Counted from the stretch's first letter, positions 29,732 to 40,914 are shown. The stretch is 64,000 nt of DNA from Drosophila persimilis (GCF_003286085.1 NW_020825426.1:248001-312000); one strand, 5' to 3'. Notes: generated by a model from the sequence alone, not told the origin. Numbers and translations are program-made.

Positions 29732-31810
29732 CTATATGTTACTGGCAGAGGAATTCGCCTGGATGCTAGCATACAGGCAATCCGTCAGCCTAGTCATCTG
29801 CGCGATTAGTACGTCCATCTTTCCTTCCAGTTTCTGGGCGGATTCAGCAGCGGCGGCCGCATGCTGGATCCGCTCCTGTGTCAGCAGTGCGATTAGGTAG
29901 TCCAGCTTCTGGCTGAGTTCATCGCTAGGACAGGAGTTCTGGTTGTTCACCGTGGGCTGGAATCCAGCTGCGGTAGCTGTGGGTAGAGTTGACTGCCATA
30001 CTTGGCTCCCTGGGAGGGGCTGGGGATGACTCGCTGGCTGCCTTGTGCGGAGTGCATCGGCATAGCTGCTCCTCTGAGCTGGAGGAGCAGGAGCTCTCGC
30101 GCCTGAGCGCGCTCGCCGGCGGCTTGGCTGCTGCAGTGCTGGAAAGCCCTGCTGGTTCATGACAGGTGGCTGGCGGGGACGCTGCAAGCCCTGAGTGGCG
30201 GGTAAGGTGGGCATCGAAAGTTTTCTTAGCATGTTGTTGGTCTGCTCTAACCCATTTCTCCTTTTATTGCAGTACTCTTTGAATTTGTTACAACCACGGT
30301 AGCTGGCAACATGGGGACCACTGCAATTTGCACATTTCGGCACCTCATCTCGCTTCTTGGGACAGTCCTTGGGGTCATGCTTCTCTCCACACTTCAGGCA
30401 TATGACTGCTCGGTTGCAGTAGTTCTTGGAGTGCCCAAACATTTGGCATTTGTGGCACTGAGGAACGCCTGGCGCGCGTATGGGCTTCTCGACCTTGATC
30501 CGCTGGCTGCAAATTGCCTTTAGCTCATAAATGCTGCTGTTGTTCTCCTGGGGCTCAAGCTCGACCTCGAATAGGTCCAACGGCTCCTTCGTGAAACGTT
30601 TCGGTATGTTGGCAATGTGCCTCACCTTGTATCCAAGTCTTCCGAGCTGTTCGCGCACCCAGTCTGTGGGTGTGGAGCGATGCAGGTGACGTATGACGAT
30701 GCGCAAACCCCTCTCGCTTCGCAGGCGGAATGTATGGAAATCCACACCTTCCCCCTCAGATAGGATCCGAATTAGGGTCCTATAGCCGTCTATTGTATGG
30801 CACATGATTTTAAGAGAGCCATTGTTGGCCGTCTTGGTGTCGTATGTGCCTGCGCCAATGGCATTGTCTATGCCTTGGAGCAGGGGAACGATTTCAGTGA
30901 CATTTGGAATGTATATAGGGGCTGGCCGCACAGTTCTGGCGTCAGCAGTAGCAGTGGCAGCATCGTTGGGTGCGTGCGCGGCAGTAGGGGCAGGCGGGGG
31001 GGTGGAGTGAGGAGTAGAGGGCCTGTTTGTGGGAACAGGTTCCTCGGCTTCCGTCTCTCCCTCGCTGCAGTCAGTGTCCACATCCATCTCGTCGTTTATT
31101 AAGTCGTCAGCATCCGACAGTACATTGTAGTAGTTTGCAGTGTACATCTGGTTAGGGTCAGGCGTTTCATTGGAGGATACTGTCCGTTTGGTCTTCTTTG
31201 CCAACGCCTTTGTAATCGGCGGGCGTAAGGTGGTCGTTCGCTTCTTGTTCCGAGCCTCGTACTCTGCCATCCGCTTGGCAGTTGCTATCCTTTCCAATGC
31301 CAGTTTCTCCCGCTGCACCTTGAGGATCTCGTGCAGTGTCGGCTGACTCGGCACAGGCGCTGCAAGGGCACCAGTGGAAACTGGAGGGCGTTGAACGGCG
31401 TGGGCGGCTACACGAGCAGCGCTATCCGTAGTGGGAGCTGTTGCTGCTGGAGGGCGTTTAGCTGCGGCGGCAGCTACGCGAGTAGGGGCGGCGGCTTTGG
31501 CAGCAGCAGGAATGGCAGCACGGGCAGCTGCAGCAGAGGCTCTGGTTACCATGGTAGCGAGGGGGGATAGCGATGGCTTGGTTGACAGTGCAGAGGACGG
31601 GGCCTGCATCATCTTGGCTGCAGCGGCAGCTGAAGTTGATGGCATGTCACTTGTCAGATCCGCCAAAGAGGTCGAACGACAGGAGAGGGGGCGTAGATCA
31701 GACTGCATTAGTTGCGGGGGGGAGTGCAGATCGTCATCGGTGTCAGAACACTGAGCACATGAGGCCAAATTGGTCTTCTTTTTTGATTTTGGGCACGGTT
31801 TACGCACCAT
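29732..31810 (-). CDS. gag: Gag of D1, complete
   Basis: 692 aa, ATG at 31810 (MVRKPCPKSKKK, a basic start). Residues 50-150 are Ala/Pro-rich. An acidic patch with EGETEAEEPVP is near 250. The Gag core begins at about 295 (IPNVTEIVPLL) and includes RHLHRSTPTDW. Three CCHC knuckles are at about 450-507, starting CHKCQMFGHSKNYC and ending with SYRGC. A C-terminal coiled coil (LSQKLDYLIALLTQ onward, about 620-690) probably drives oligomerisation. Neighbours are Gag-only D copies, so Pol must come from elsewhere. The protein is distinct from A and C Gag and lacks their Gln-rich region and acidic tail. Confidence 0.92.
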   Translation of the reverse strand: MVRKPCPKSKKKTNLASCAQCSDTDDDLHSPPQLMQSDLRPLSCRSTSLADLTSDMPSTSAAAAAKMMQAPSSALSTKPSLSPLATMVTRASAAAARAAIPAAAKAAAPTRVAAAAAKRPPAATAPTTDSAARVAAHAVQRPPVSTGALAAPVPSQPTLHEILKVQREKLALERIATAKRMAEYEARNKKRTTTLRPPITKALAKKTKRTVSSNETPDPNQMYTANYYNVLSDADDLINDEMDVDTDCSEGETEAEEPVPTNRPSTPHSTPPPAPTAAHAPNDAATATADARTVRPAPIYIPNVTEIVPLLQGIDNAIGAGTYDTKTANNGSLKIMCHTIDGYRTLIRILSEGEGVDFHTFRLRSERGLRIVIRHLHRSTPTDWVREQLGRLGYKVRHIANIPKRFTKEPLDLFEVELEPQENNSSIYELKAICSQRIKVEKPIRAPGVPQCHKCQMFGHSKNYCNRAVICLKCGEKHDPKDCPKKRDEVPKCANCSGPHVASYRGCNKFKEYCNKRRNGLEQTNNMLRKLSMPTLPATQGLQRPRQPPVMNQQGFPALQQPSRRRARSGARAPAPPAQRSSYADALRTRQPASHPQPLPGSQVWQSTLPTATAAGFQPTVNNQNSCPSDELSQKLDYLIALLTQERIQHAAAAAESAQKLEGKMDVLIAQMTRLTDCLYASIQANSSASNI

Positions 31811-32025
31811 TGTTTATAGTTTGTTGCTTTATTGACGCACTTATACACAAGCGTGAGAATGTTGGAGGGGGGGGGGACAGCAGCGGCTGCAGCCTTCCCC
31901 ACGTTTTTTCAGTTTCGGCACTTTGGTTATGTTGTACATGTATGAGTGAGAAAACTTATGCACGGCACAACACTCGCGCTGCCCGGAATGTGTTTGCAAA
32001 ACTATTGCACAATGTATATTTTTTT

Positions 32026-32612
32026 GTTTGTCGTATGCAACGGCGGCAATACGTAATTAACATAACGCAACGTAACCCAGCTCACGCCTTGGCCTGATCC
32101 AGCAGGTTAGGGGAGCCAGAGTTACGCTGCGCTATGGGGACTTTATTGCACCAATACTATTACAGCATTTTTTGTACAAATTATTGGGGCTGTAGCTTAT
32201 AATAAATGTACGTAAATAGCCGTCTACGAGCTGCTGTTAGCAGCCGTAGGCAGCAAATACGATGCTTTGAACAGCACGAAATCATCATTGCCAGCAGTGC
32301 TGCCGGCGCAATCATCCATCTGGGGGAATCTCTCCACTTTGGCAACAGTCCGTTAGCCAGAGGGGGGAGAGGGAGTGGGTAGAGCTAAAGCATAAAATAC
32401 TCTTGACTATAGATTAAGTTTAAGTTTAAATTATCGATTAAGGGGAACATTATGGTTGCCTTACATTGGCGGGAAAGGGAGATTATATATGTATGTTATC
32501 TATTCTATGTCTTTTATTCTGTTTGTTTTGGTCTTGTATTCAGTTCTCTTCTGCCCACTGGTCCGGGGCAGCCAGAGCTATTGCTTGTCGATTGGAGTAA
32601 TTAGTGTTAGTA
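32026..32612 (-). other. D2 3' UTR
   Basis: Terminal hairpin at 32062-32135, with one extra G.U compared with D1. AATAAA is at about 32142-32147. The internal inverted repeat near 32290-32310 has a G.U replacing a G-C. The shared-loop hairpin is at 32551-32571. Nothing else is recognised. Confidence 0.75.
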
Positions 32613-34691
32613 TTACGCATTGCTGGCATGAGAATTCGCCTGGATGCCAGCATATAGGCAATCCGTCAGCTTAGTCATCTGTGCAATTAGTACATCTAAC
32701 TTTCCTTCCAGTTTCTGGGTGGCTTCGGCAGCTGCGGCCGCATGCTGGATCCGCTCCTGTGTCATCAGCGTTATGAGGTAGTCCAGCTTCTGGCTGAGTT
32801 CGTCGCTGGGACGGACGCTCTGATTACTCGCTGTGGGCTGGAATCCAGCTGCGGTCGCTGTGGGTGGGGTTGAGTGCCATACCTGCCTCCCTGGAAGAGG
32901 CTGGGAATGACTCGCTGGCTGCCTTGTGCGGAGTGCATCGGCATAGGTGCTCATCTGAGCTGGTGGAGCAGGAGCTCTTGCGCCTGAGCGCGATCGCCGG
33001 CGGCGCGGCTGCTGCAGTGCTGGAAAGCCCTGCTGGTTCATGACGGGTGGCTGGCGGGGACGCCGCGAACCCTGAGCGGCGGGTAAGGTAGGCATTGAAA
33101 GTCTGCTCAACATCCTGTTGGTCTTTTCTAACCCGTTGTTCCTTTTGTTGCAGTATTCTTTATATTTGATGCACCCACGGTAGCTGGCAACGTGGGGACC
33201 ATTACAGTTGGCGCACTTCGGCACATCCTCTCGCTTCTTGGGGCAGTCCTTGGGGTCATGCTTCTCCCCACACTTCAAACAAACAACTGCACGGCTGCAG
33301 TAGTTCTTCGAGTGCCCAAACATTTGGCACTTGTGGCACTGGGGAACGCCTGGCGCGCGTATGGGCTTCTCTACCTTAATGCGTTGGCTGCAAATTGCCG
33401 TTAGCTCGTAAATACCATTATTGATCTCCTGTGGCTCAAGCTCGACCTCGAATAGGTCCAATGGCTCCTTTGTAAATCGCTTCGGTATATTGGCAATATG
33501 CCTCACCTTGTAGCCAAGTCTTCCGAGCTGTTCGCGCACCCAGTCTGTGGGTGTGGAGCGGTGCAGGTGACGTATGACGATGCGCATACCCCTCTCGCTT
33601 CGCAGTCGATATGTGTGGTACTCCACACCTTCCCCCTCAGATAGGAGCCGTATTAGGGCCCTATAGCCATCTATTGTGTGGCACATGACTTTTAGGGATC
33701 CATTGTTGACAGTCTTGGTGGCATATGTGCCTGCGCCAATGGCATTGTCAATGCATTGGAGCAGGGGAACGATCTCCGGGACATTGGGAATGTATATGGG
33801 GGCTGGCCGCACAGTTTTGGCGTCAGCAGTAGCAGTGGCAGCATCGTTGGGTGCGTGCGCAATGGTAGGGGCAGGCGGGGGGGTGGAGTGAGGAGTAGAG
33901 GGCCTGTTTGTGGGAACAGGTTCCTCGGCTTCCGTCTCTCCCTCGCTGCAGTCAATGTCTATATCCATGTCGTCATCAGCTACGTCGTCAGCATCCGAAA
34001 GTATATTGAAAAAGTTGGTTATATTCGTCTGGTTTGGGTCAGGCTTCTCCTTGGTAATTGCCGTCCGCTTGATCTTCTTGGCCGACGCCTTTATAATCGG
34101 CGAGCCCAAGGTGGTCGTCCGCTTCTTATTCCGGGCCTCGTAGTCAGCCATCAGCTTGGCAGTTGCTTTCTTTTCCAACTCCAGTTTCTCCCGCTGCTCC
34201 TTGAGGATCTGGTGCAGAGTCGGCTGGCTCTGCACAGGTGCTGCAAGGGCACCAGCAAAAACTGGAGGACGTTGAGCGGCGTTGGCAGCTACACGTGCAG
34301 CACTAGCAGTAGTGGGAGCTGTTGTAGCTGGAGGGCGTTTAGCTGCGGCGGCAGCTACGCGAGTGGGGGCGGTGGCTTTGGCAGCAGCCGGAATGGCAGC
34401 ACGAGCAGCTGCAGCAGAGGCTCTTGTTAGCATGGCAGCGAGGGGGGCTGGCATTGGCTTGGCTGGCAGTGCAGCGGACGGGGCCTGCATCAACTTGGCT
34501 GCAGCGGCAGCTGAAGTTGATGGCATGTCGCTAGTCAAGTCTGCCAATGAGCTCGAGCGACAGGAAAGGGGGCGTAGATCAGACTGCATTGGTTGCGGGG
34601 GGGAGTGCAGATCGTCTTCGGTGTCAGAACCGGGAGCACGTGAGGCCACAGTGGGCTTCTTCTTTGACTTCGGACACGGTTTACGCACCAT
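32613..34691 (-). CDS. gag: Gag of D2, complete
   Basis: 692 aa, identical to the D4 protein. Same domains as D1, with beta-type variants: KPTVASRAPGSDTEDD near the start, ITNFFNILSDADDVADDDMDIDID in the acidic patch, and CNGPHVASYRGC in the third knuckle. The C-rich run encoding STPPPAPT has seven C and is in frame. ATG at 34691. Confidence 0.92.
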   Translation of the reverse strand: MVRKPCPKSKKKPTVASRAPGSDTEDDLHSPPQPMQSDLRPLSCRSSSLADLTSDMPSTSAAAAAKLMQAPSAALPAKPMPAPLAAMLTRASAAAARAAIPAAAKATAPTRVAAAAAKRPPATTAPTTASAARVAANAAQRPPVFAGALAAPVQSQPTLHQILKEQREKLELEKKATAKLMADYEARNKKRTTTLGSPIIKASAKKIKRTAITKEKPDPNQTNITNFFNILSDADDVADDDMDIDIDCSEGETEAEEPVPTNRPSTPHSTPPPAPTIAHAPNDAATATADAKTVRPAPIYIPNVPEIVPLLQCIDNAIGAGTYATKTVNNGSLKVMCHTIDGYRALIRLLSEGEGVEYHTYRLRSERGMRIVIRHLHRSTPTDWVREQLGRLGYKVRHIANIPKRFTKEPLDLFEVELEPQEINNGIYELTAICSQRIKVEKPIRAPGVPQCHKCQMFGHSKNYCSRAVVCLKCGEKHDPKDCPKKREDVPKCANCNGPHVASYRGCIKYKEYCNKRNNGLEKTNRMLSRLSMPTLPAAQGSRRPRQPPVMNQQGFPALQQPRRRRSRSGARAPAPPAQMSTYADALRTRQPASHSQPLPGRQVWHSTPPTATAAGFQPTASNQSVRPSDELSQKLDYLITLMTQERIQHAAAAAEATQKLEGKLDVLIAQMTKLTDCLYAGIQANSHASNA

Positions 34692-34977
34692 TGTTTATTG
34701 TTTTTGGCTTTATTGGCGCACTTTTACACGAGCGTGAGAATGTTGGAGGGGGGGGGGACAGCAGCGGCTGCAGCCTACCCCACGTTTTTTCGCTTTCGGC
34801 ACTTTGGTTAAGTTTTCTTATCAGTGAAAACTTATGCACGGCACAACACTTCGCGCTGCCCGGAATGTACTTGCAAAAATATTGCACAATGTATTACTAC
34901 ATGTGCAATATATTTTGGGAATTTTGTTGGCGATTTTGATTAATTAATTTTTAATTTTTGCGGACGTTTTTTTTTTT

Positions 34978-35587
34978 GATGTGTCGTATGCACGGCGGCA
35001 ATACGCAATTAACATAACGCAACGTAACCCAGCTCACGCCTTGGCCTGATCCAGCAGGTTAGGGGAGCCAGAGTTACGTTGCACTATGGGGACTTTATTG
35101 TACCTATACTATAGAGCATTTTTAGTACAAATTGTTGGGGCTGTAACTTATAAATATATGTAAATAGCTGTCTACGAGCTGCTATTAGCAGCCGTAGGCA
35201 GCAAATACCATGCTTTGAACAGCACGAAATCTCCTCTGCCGGCAATGCTGCCGGCGCAATCATCTTGTGAGAAAATCTCTCCGCTTTGGTAAACAGTCCG
35301 TTTGCCAGAGGGGGGAGGGGGAGTGGGTAGAGCTAAAGCATAATACTCTTGACTTATCTTAGATTTAAGTGTAGATTATCAAATAAGGGGAAACATTTTG
35401 ATTGCCTTGCATTGGCAGAAAGGGAGATTATATATATGTACATGTTATTTATTCTAATTGTTGTCTTCTTATTCCTTTTTTTTTGTGTTGTTTTTGTTTC
35501 TCCTCTGCCCACTGGTCCGGGGCAGCCAGAGCTTCTGCTTGTTTGCTTCTCTCTGTGTGCGCTTTCGTTGGCCTAGCTGTACCAGCA
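34978..35587 (-). other. D3 3' UTR
   Basis: Terminal hairpin at 35014-35087; two differences from D1 both become G.U pairs in sense RNA. AATAAA is at about 35094-35099. Shared-loop hairpin at 35505-35525. The second half is T-rich and has no ORF on the sense strand. Confidence 0.75.
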
Positions 35588-37649
35588 CTATGCATTCCCG
35601 GCATGGGAACTCGCCTGAATGCCAGCGTATAGACAATCTGTCAGCTTGGTCATTTGTGTGATTAGTAGATCCATTTTCTCTTCCAGCTTCTGGGTGGCTT
35701 CAGCAGCGGCGGCCGCATGCTGAATCCGCTCCTGTGTCAGCAGTGTGATTAGGTAGTCCAGTTTCTGGCTGAGTTCATCTCTTGGACGGGCGTTTTCGTT
35801 GCTCACCGTGGGCTGGAATCCAGCTGCGGTCGCTGAGGGTGGGGTTGACTGCCATACTTGCCTCTCTTGAAGGGGCTGGGGATGACTCGCTGGCTGCCTT
35901 GTGCGGAGTGCATCGGCATAGGTGCTCATCTGAGCTGGAGGAGCAGGAGCTCTTGCGCCTGAGCGCGATCGCCGGCGGCGCGGCTGCTGCAGTGCTGGGA
36001 AGCCCTGCTGGTTCGTGACGGGTGGCTGGCGGGGACCCCGCAAACCCTGAGTGGCGGGTAAGGTGGGCATAGAAAGTTTCCTCAGCATGTTGTTGGTCTG
36101 TTCTAACCCATTTCTCCTTCTGTTGCAGTACTCCTTGTACTTGATGCAGCCGCGGTAGCTGGCAACATGGGGACCGTTGCAGTTTGCACACTTCGGCACG
36201 TCCTCCCGCTTCTTGGGGCAGTCCTTGGGGTCATGTTTCTCTCCACACTTCAGGCATATGACTGCCCGGTTGCAGTAGTTTTTGGAGTGCCCAAACATCT
36301 GGCATTTGTGGCACTGGGGAACGCCTGGCGCGCGTATGGGCTTCTCGACCTTGATCCGTTGGCTGCAGATTGCCGTTAGCTCGTAGATGCTGTTGTTGGT
36401 CTCCTGAGGCTCTAGCTCAACCTCGAATAGGTCCAACGGCTCCTTCGTGAATCGCTTCGGAATATTGGCAATATGCCTCACCTTGTAGCCAAGTCTGTCG
36501 AGCTGTTCGCGCACCCAGTCTGTGGGTGTGGAGCGATGCAGGTGACGTATTACAATACGCATTCCCCTTTCGCTACGCAGGCGAAACGTGTGGTATTCCA
36601 CACCTTCCCCCTCGGATAGGAGCCGGATTAGGGCCCTGTAGCCATCCATTGTGTGGCACATGACCTTTAGGGATCCGTTGTGGGCAGTCTTGGTGTCATA
36701 TGTGCCTGCGCCAATGGCATTGTCAATGCATTGGAGCAGGGGAACGATCTCAGGGACGTTGGGGATGAATATGGGGGCTGGCCGCACAGTTCTGGCGTCA
36801 GCAGTAGCAGCAGCATCGGGTGCGTGTGCAGTGGTAGGGGCAGGCGGGGGGGGTGGTGTGAGGAGTGGAGGGCCTGCTTGTGGGAACAGGTTCCTCGGCT
36901 ACCGTCTCTCCCTCGCTGCAGTCAGCGTCCACATCCATGTCGTCATTGGCTACGTCGTCAGCATCCGAGAGTATTTCGAAATAATTCGTTATACTCCTCT
37001 GGCTAGAGTCGGGCTTCTCCTTGGGGATTGCTGTCCGCTTGTTCTTCTTGGCCGACGCCTTTATGATCGGCGAGCCCAAGGTGGTCGTCCGCTTTTTGTT
37101 TCGGGCCTCAAACTCTGCCATCAGCTTAGCAGTTGCTTTTCTCTCCATTTCCAGTTTCTTCCGCTGCTCCTTGAGGATCTCGTGCAGGGTCGGCTGGCTC
37201 TGCACAGGTGCTGCAAGGGCACCAGCAGAAACTGGGGGTCGTTGAGCGGCGTGGGCGGCTACACGAGCAGCGCTATCGGTAGTGGGAGCTGTTGCAGCTG
37301 GAGGGCGTTTAGCTACGGCGGCAGCTACGCGAGTAGGGGCGGCGGCTTTGGCAGCAGCAGGAATGGCAGCACGGGCAGCTGCAGCAGAGGCTCTGGTTAC
37401 CATGGTAGCGAGGGGGGATAGCAATGGCTTGGTTGACAGTGCAGGGGACGGGGCCTGCATCATCTTGGCTGCAGCGGCAGCTGATGTTGATGGCATGTCG
37501 CTCGTCAGATCCGCCAATGAGCTCGAGCGACAGGAGAGGGGGCGCATTAGCTGCGGGGAGGAATGGAGGTCGTCTTCGCTGTCCGAACAGGGAGCATGTG
37601 AGGCCGCAGTGGGCTTCTTCTTCGACTTGGGACACGGTTTGCGCACCAT
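35588..37649 (-). pseudogene. gag: Gag of D3, frameshifted at a G run
   Basis: The N-terminal part (ATG at 37649) runs in frame to the run at 36846-36853, which has eight G where intact copies have seven. It then leaves frame and stops near 36798. The rest (35588 to about 36845), with core, knuckles and coiled coil, is open in the other frame. D6 carries the same gene with seven G and is intact. D5 has the same extra G at the same site. Confidence 0.85.
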
Positions 37650-37940
37650 TGTTTATGTTTTGTGGCTTTATTAGCACGAATTAACACACGTGTGAGAATG
37701 TTGGGGGGGGGGGGGGACAGCAGCGGCTGCAGCCTACCCCACGTTTTTTCACTGTCGGCACTAGGGTTATGTTCGGGTATTGAACAATTTCTACACGGCA
37801 CAACACTTCGCGCTGCCCGGAATGTATTTGCAGAATATTGCACAATGTATATTTATACATGTGCAATAAATTCTGGGGATTTTTTGGCGATTTTTGATAT
37901 TTTAATTATTAATTTTAGCGGAACTTTTTTGTTTTTTTTT

Positions 37941-38527
37941 GTTTGTCGTATGCAACGGCGGCAATACGTAATTAACATAACGCAACGTAACCCAGCTCAC
38001 GCCTTGGCCTGATCCAGCAGGTTAGGGGAGCCAGAGTTACGCTGCGCTATGGGGACTTTATTGCACCAATACTATTACAGCATTTTTTGTACAAATTATT
38101 GGGGCTGTAGCTTATAATAAATGTACGTAAATAGCCGTCTACGAGCTGCTGTTAGCAGCCGTAGGCAGCAAATACGATGCTTTGAACAGCACGAAATCAT
38201 CATTGCCAGCAGTGCTGCCGGCGCAATCATCCATCTGGGGGAATCTCTCCACTTTGGCAACAGTCCGTTAGCCAGAGGGGGGAGAGGGAGTGGGTAGAGC
38301 TAAAGCATAAAATACTCTTGACTATAGATTAAGTTTAAGTTTAAATTATCGATTAAGGGGAACATTATGGTTGCCTTACATTGGCGGGAAAGGGAGATTA
38401 TATATGTATGTTATCTATTCTATGTCTTTTATTCTGTTTGTTTTGGTCTTGTATTCAGTTCTCTTCTGCCCACTGGTCCGGGGCAGCCAGAGCTATTGCT
38501 TGTCGATTGGAGTAATTAGTGTTAGTA
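37941..38527 (-). other. D4 3' UTR
   Basis: Same as D2 at an offset of 5915: terminal hairpin 37977-38050, shared-loop hairpin 38465-38485. Confidence 0.75.
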
Positions 38528-40606
38528 TTACGCATTGCTGGCATGAGAATTCGCCTGGATGCCAGCATATAGGCAATCCGTCAGCTTAGTCATCTGTGCA
38601 ATTAGTACATCTAACTTTCCTTCCAGTTTCTGGGTGGCTTCGGCAGCTGCGGCCGCATGCTGGATCCGCTCCTGTGTCATCAGCGTTATGAGGTAGTCCA
38701 GCTTCTGGCTGAGTTCGTCGCTGGGACGGACGCTCTGATTACTCGCTGTGGGCTGGAATCCAGCTGCGGTCGCTGTGGGTGGGGTTGAGTGCCATACCTG
38801 CCTCCCTGGAAGAGGCTGGGAATGACTCGCTGGCTGCCTTGTGCGGAGTGCATCGGCATAGGTGCTCATCTGAGCTGGTGGAGCAGGAGCTCTTGCGCCT
38901 GAGCGCGATCGCCGGCGGCGCGGCTGCTGCAGTGCTGGAAAGCCCTGCTGGTTCATGACGGGTGGCTGGCGGGGACGCCGCGAACCCTGAGCGGCGGGTA
39001 AGGTAGGCATTGAAAGTCTGCTCAACATCCTGTTGGTCTTTTCTAACCCGTTGTTCCTTTTGTTGCAGTATTCTTTATATTTGATGCACCCACGGTAGCT
39101 GGCAACGTGGGGACCATTACAGTTGGCGCACTTCGGCACATCCTCTCGCTTCTTGGGGCAGTCCTTGGGGTCATGCTTCTCCCCACACTTCAAACAAACA
39201 ACTGCACGGCTGCAGTAGTTCTTCGAGTGCCCAAACATTTGGCACTTGTGGCACTGGGGAACGCCTGGCGCGCGTATGGGCTTCTCTACCTTAATGCGTT
39301 GGCTGCAAATTGCCGTTAGCTCGTAAATACCATTATTGATCTCCTGTGGCTCAAGCTCGACCTCGAATAGGTCCAATGGCTCCTTTGTAAATCGCTTCGG
39401 TATATTGGCAATATGCCTCACCTTGTAGCCAAGTCTTCCGAGCTGTTCGCGCACCCAGTCTGTGGGTGTGGAGCGGTGCAGGTGACGTATGACGATGCGC
39501 ATACCCCTCTCGCTTCGCAGTCGATATGTGTGGTACTCCACACCTTCCCCCTCAGATAGGAGCCGTATTAGGGCCCTATAGCCATCTATTGTGTGGCACA
39601 TGACTTTTAGGGATCCATTGTTGACAGTCTTGGTGGCATATGTGCCTGCGCCAATGGCATTGTCAATGCATTGGAGCAGGGGAACGATCTCCGGGACATT
39701 GGGAATGTATATGGGGGCTGGCCGCACAGTTTTGGCGTCAGCAGTAGCAGTGGCAGCATCGTTGGGTGCGTGCGCAATGGTAGGGGCAGGCGGGGGGGTG
39801 GAGTGAGGAGTAGAGGGCCTGTTTGTGGGAACAGGTTCCTCGGCTTCCGTCTCTCCCTCGCTGCAGTCAATGTCTATATCCATGTCGTCATCAGCTACGT
39901 CGTCAGCATCCGAAAGTATATTGAAAAAGTTGGTTATATTCGTCTGGTTTGGGTCAGGCTTCTCCTTGGTAATTGCCGTCCGCTTGATCTTCTTGGCCGA
40001 CGCCTTTATAATCGGCGAGCCCAAGGTGGTCGTCCGCTTCTTATTCCGGGCCTCGTAGTCAGCCATCAGCTTGGCAGTTGCTTTCTTTTCCAACTCCAGT
40101 TTCTCCCGCTGCTCCTTGAGGATCTGGTGCAGAGTCGGCTGGCTCTGCACAGGTGCTGCAAGGGCACCAGCAAAAACTGGAGGACGTTGAGCGGCGTTGG
40201 CAGCTACACGTGCAGCACTAGCAGTAGTGGGAGCTGTTGTAGCTGGAGGGCGTTTAGCTGCGGCGGCAGCTACGCGAGTGGGGGCGGTGGCTTTGGCAGC
40301 AGCCGGAATGGCAGCACGAGCAGCTGCAGCAGAGGCTCTTGTTAGCATGGCAGCGAGGGGGGCTGGCATTGGCTTGGCTGGCAGTGCAGCGGACGGGGCC
40401 TGCATCAACTTGGCTGCAGCGGCAGCTGAAGTTGATGGCATGTCGCTAGTCAAGTCTGCCAATGAGCTCGAGCGACAGGAAAGGGGGCGTAGATCAGACT
40501 GCATTGGTTGCGGGGGGGAGTGCAGATCGTCTTCGGTGTCAGAACCGGGAGCACGTGAGGCCACAGTGGGCTTCTTCTTTGACTTCGGACACGGTTTACG
40601 CACCAT
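38528..40606 (-). CDS. gag: Gag of D4, complete
   Basis: 692 aa, the same protein as D2 at every residue. Intact start (ATG 40606), core, three CCHC knuckles and C-terminal coiled coil. The G run at 39792-39798 has the in-frame length of seven. Exact identity with D2, while flanking junctions differ, indicates two recent insertions from one source. Confidence 0.92.
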   Translation of the reverse strand: MVRKPCPKSKKKPTVASRAPGSDTEDDLHSPPQPMQSDLRPLSCRSSSLADLTSDMPSTSAAAAAKLMQAPSAALPAKPMPAPLAAMLTRASAAAARAAIPAAAKATAPTRVAAAAAKRPPATTAPTTASAARVAANAAQRPPVFAGALAAPVQSQPTLHQILKEQREKLELEKKATAKLMADYEARNKKRTTTLGSPIIKASAKKIKRTAITKEKPDPNQTNITNFFNILSDADDVADDDMDIDIDCSEGETEAEEPVPTNRPSTPHSTPPPAPTIAHAPNDAATATADAKTVRPAPIYIPNVPEIVPLLQCIDNAIGAGTYATKTVNNGSLKVMCHTIDGYRALIRLLSEGEGVEYHTYRLRSERGMRIVIRHLHRSTPTDWVREQLGRLGYKVRHIANIPKRFTKEPLDLFEVELEPQEINNGIYELTAICSQRIKVEKPIRAPGVPQCHKCQMFGHSKNYCSRAVVCLKCGEKHDPKDCPKKREDVPKCANCNGPHVASYRGCIKYKEYCNKRNNGLEKTNRMLSRLSMPTLPAAQGSRRPRQPPVMNQQGFPALQQPRRRRSRSGARAPAPPAQMSTYADALRTRQPASHSQPLPGRQVWHSTPPTATAAGFQPTASNQSVRPSDELSQKLDYLITLMTQERIQHAAAAAEATQKLEGKLDVLIAQMTKLTDCLYAGIQANSHASNA

Positions 40607-40914
40607 TGTTTATTGTTTTTGGCTTTATTGGCGCACTTTTACACGAGCGTGAGAATGTTGGAGGGGGGGGGGACAGCAGCGGCTGCAGCCTACCCCACGT
40701 TTTTTCGCTTTCGGCACTTTGGTTAAGTTTTCTTATCAGTGAAAACTTATGCACGGCACAACACTTCGCGCTGCCCGGAATGTACTTGCAAAAATATTGC
40801 ACAATGTATTACTACATGTGCAATATATTTTGGGAATTTTGTTGGCGATTTTGATTAATTAATTTTTAATTTTTGCGGACGTTTTTTTGTTTTTTTTTTT
40901 TTTTTTTTTTTTTT

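Larger units (their letters stand above)
29157..32018 (-). mobile_element. Element D1 (alpha type), Gag-only
   Basis: T22 tail (29157-29178) directly followed by ATACGCAACTAAC, a 3' end shared only with D5. gag 29732-31810. The 5' UTR (31811 to about 32018) has a C10 run on the sense strand and an AATAAA shortly before the ATG. Its 5' end stops slightly short of that of D5. No pol. Confidence 0.9.
32019..34966 (-). mobile_element. Element D2 (beta type), Gag-only
   Basis: T7 run (32019-32025), then a 3' end with GTTTGTCGTATGCAACGG shared with D4. gag 32613-34691. The 5' UTR reaches 34966 (GCGGACG on +), longer than in D1. Its body is essentially identical to D4 at an offset of 5915. Confidence 0.9.
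34967..37924 (-). mobile_element. Element D3 (gamma type), Gag-only, gag frameshifted
   Basis: T11 tail (34967-34977), then GATGTGTCGTATGCACGG, a 3' end shared with D6. The 5' UTR extends to about 37924, beyond the point where D6 is cut. The sense C run in the 5' UTR is 14 long (13 in D6). Confidence 0.88.
37925..40881 (-). mobile_element. Element D4 (beta type), Gag-only
   Basis: The tail is a T run interrupted by G (37925-37940), then the beta-type 3' end. The body equals D2, but the left junction differs from D2's (gamma-type 5' sequence instead of alpha-type), so this is a separate insertion. The 5' end is GCGGACG followed by T7G, after which D5's T25 begins. Confidence 0.9.
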
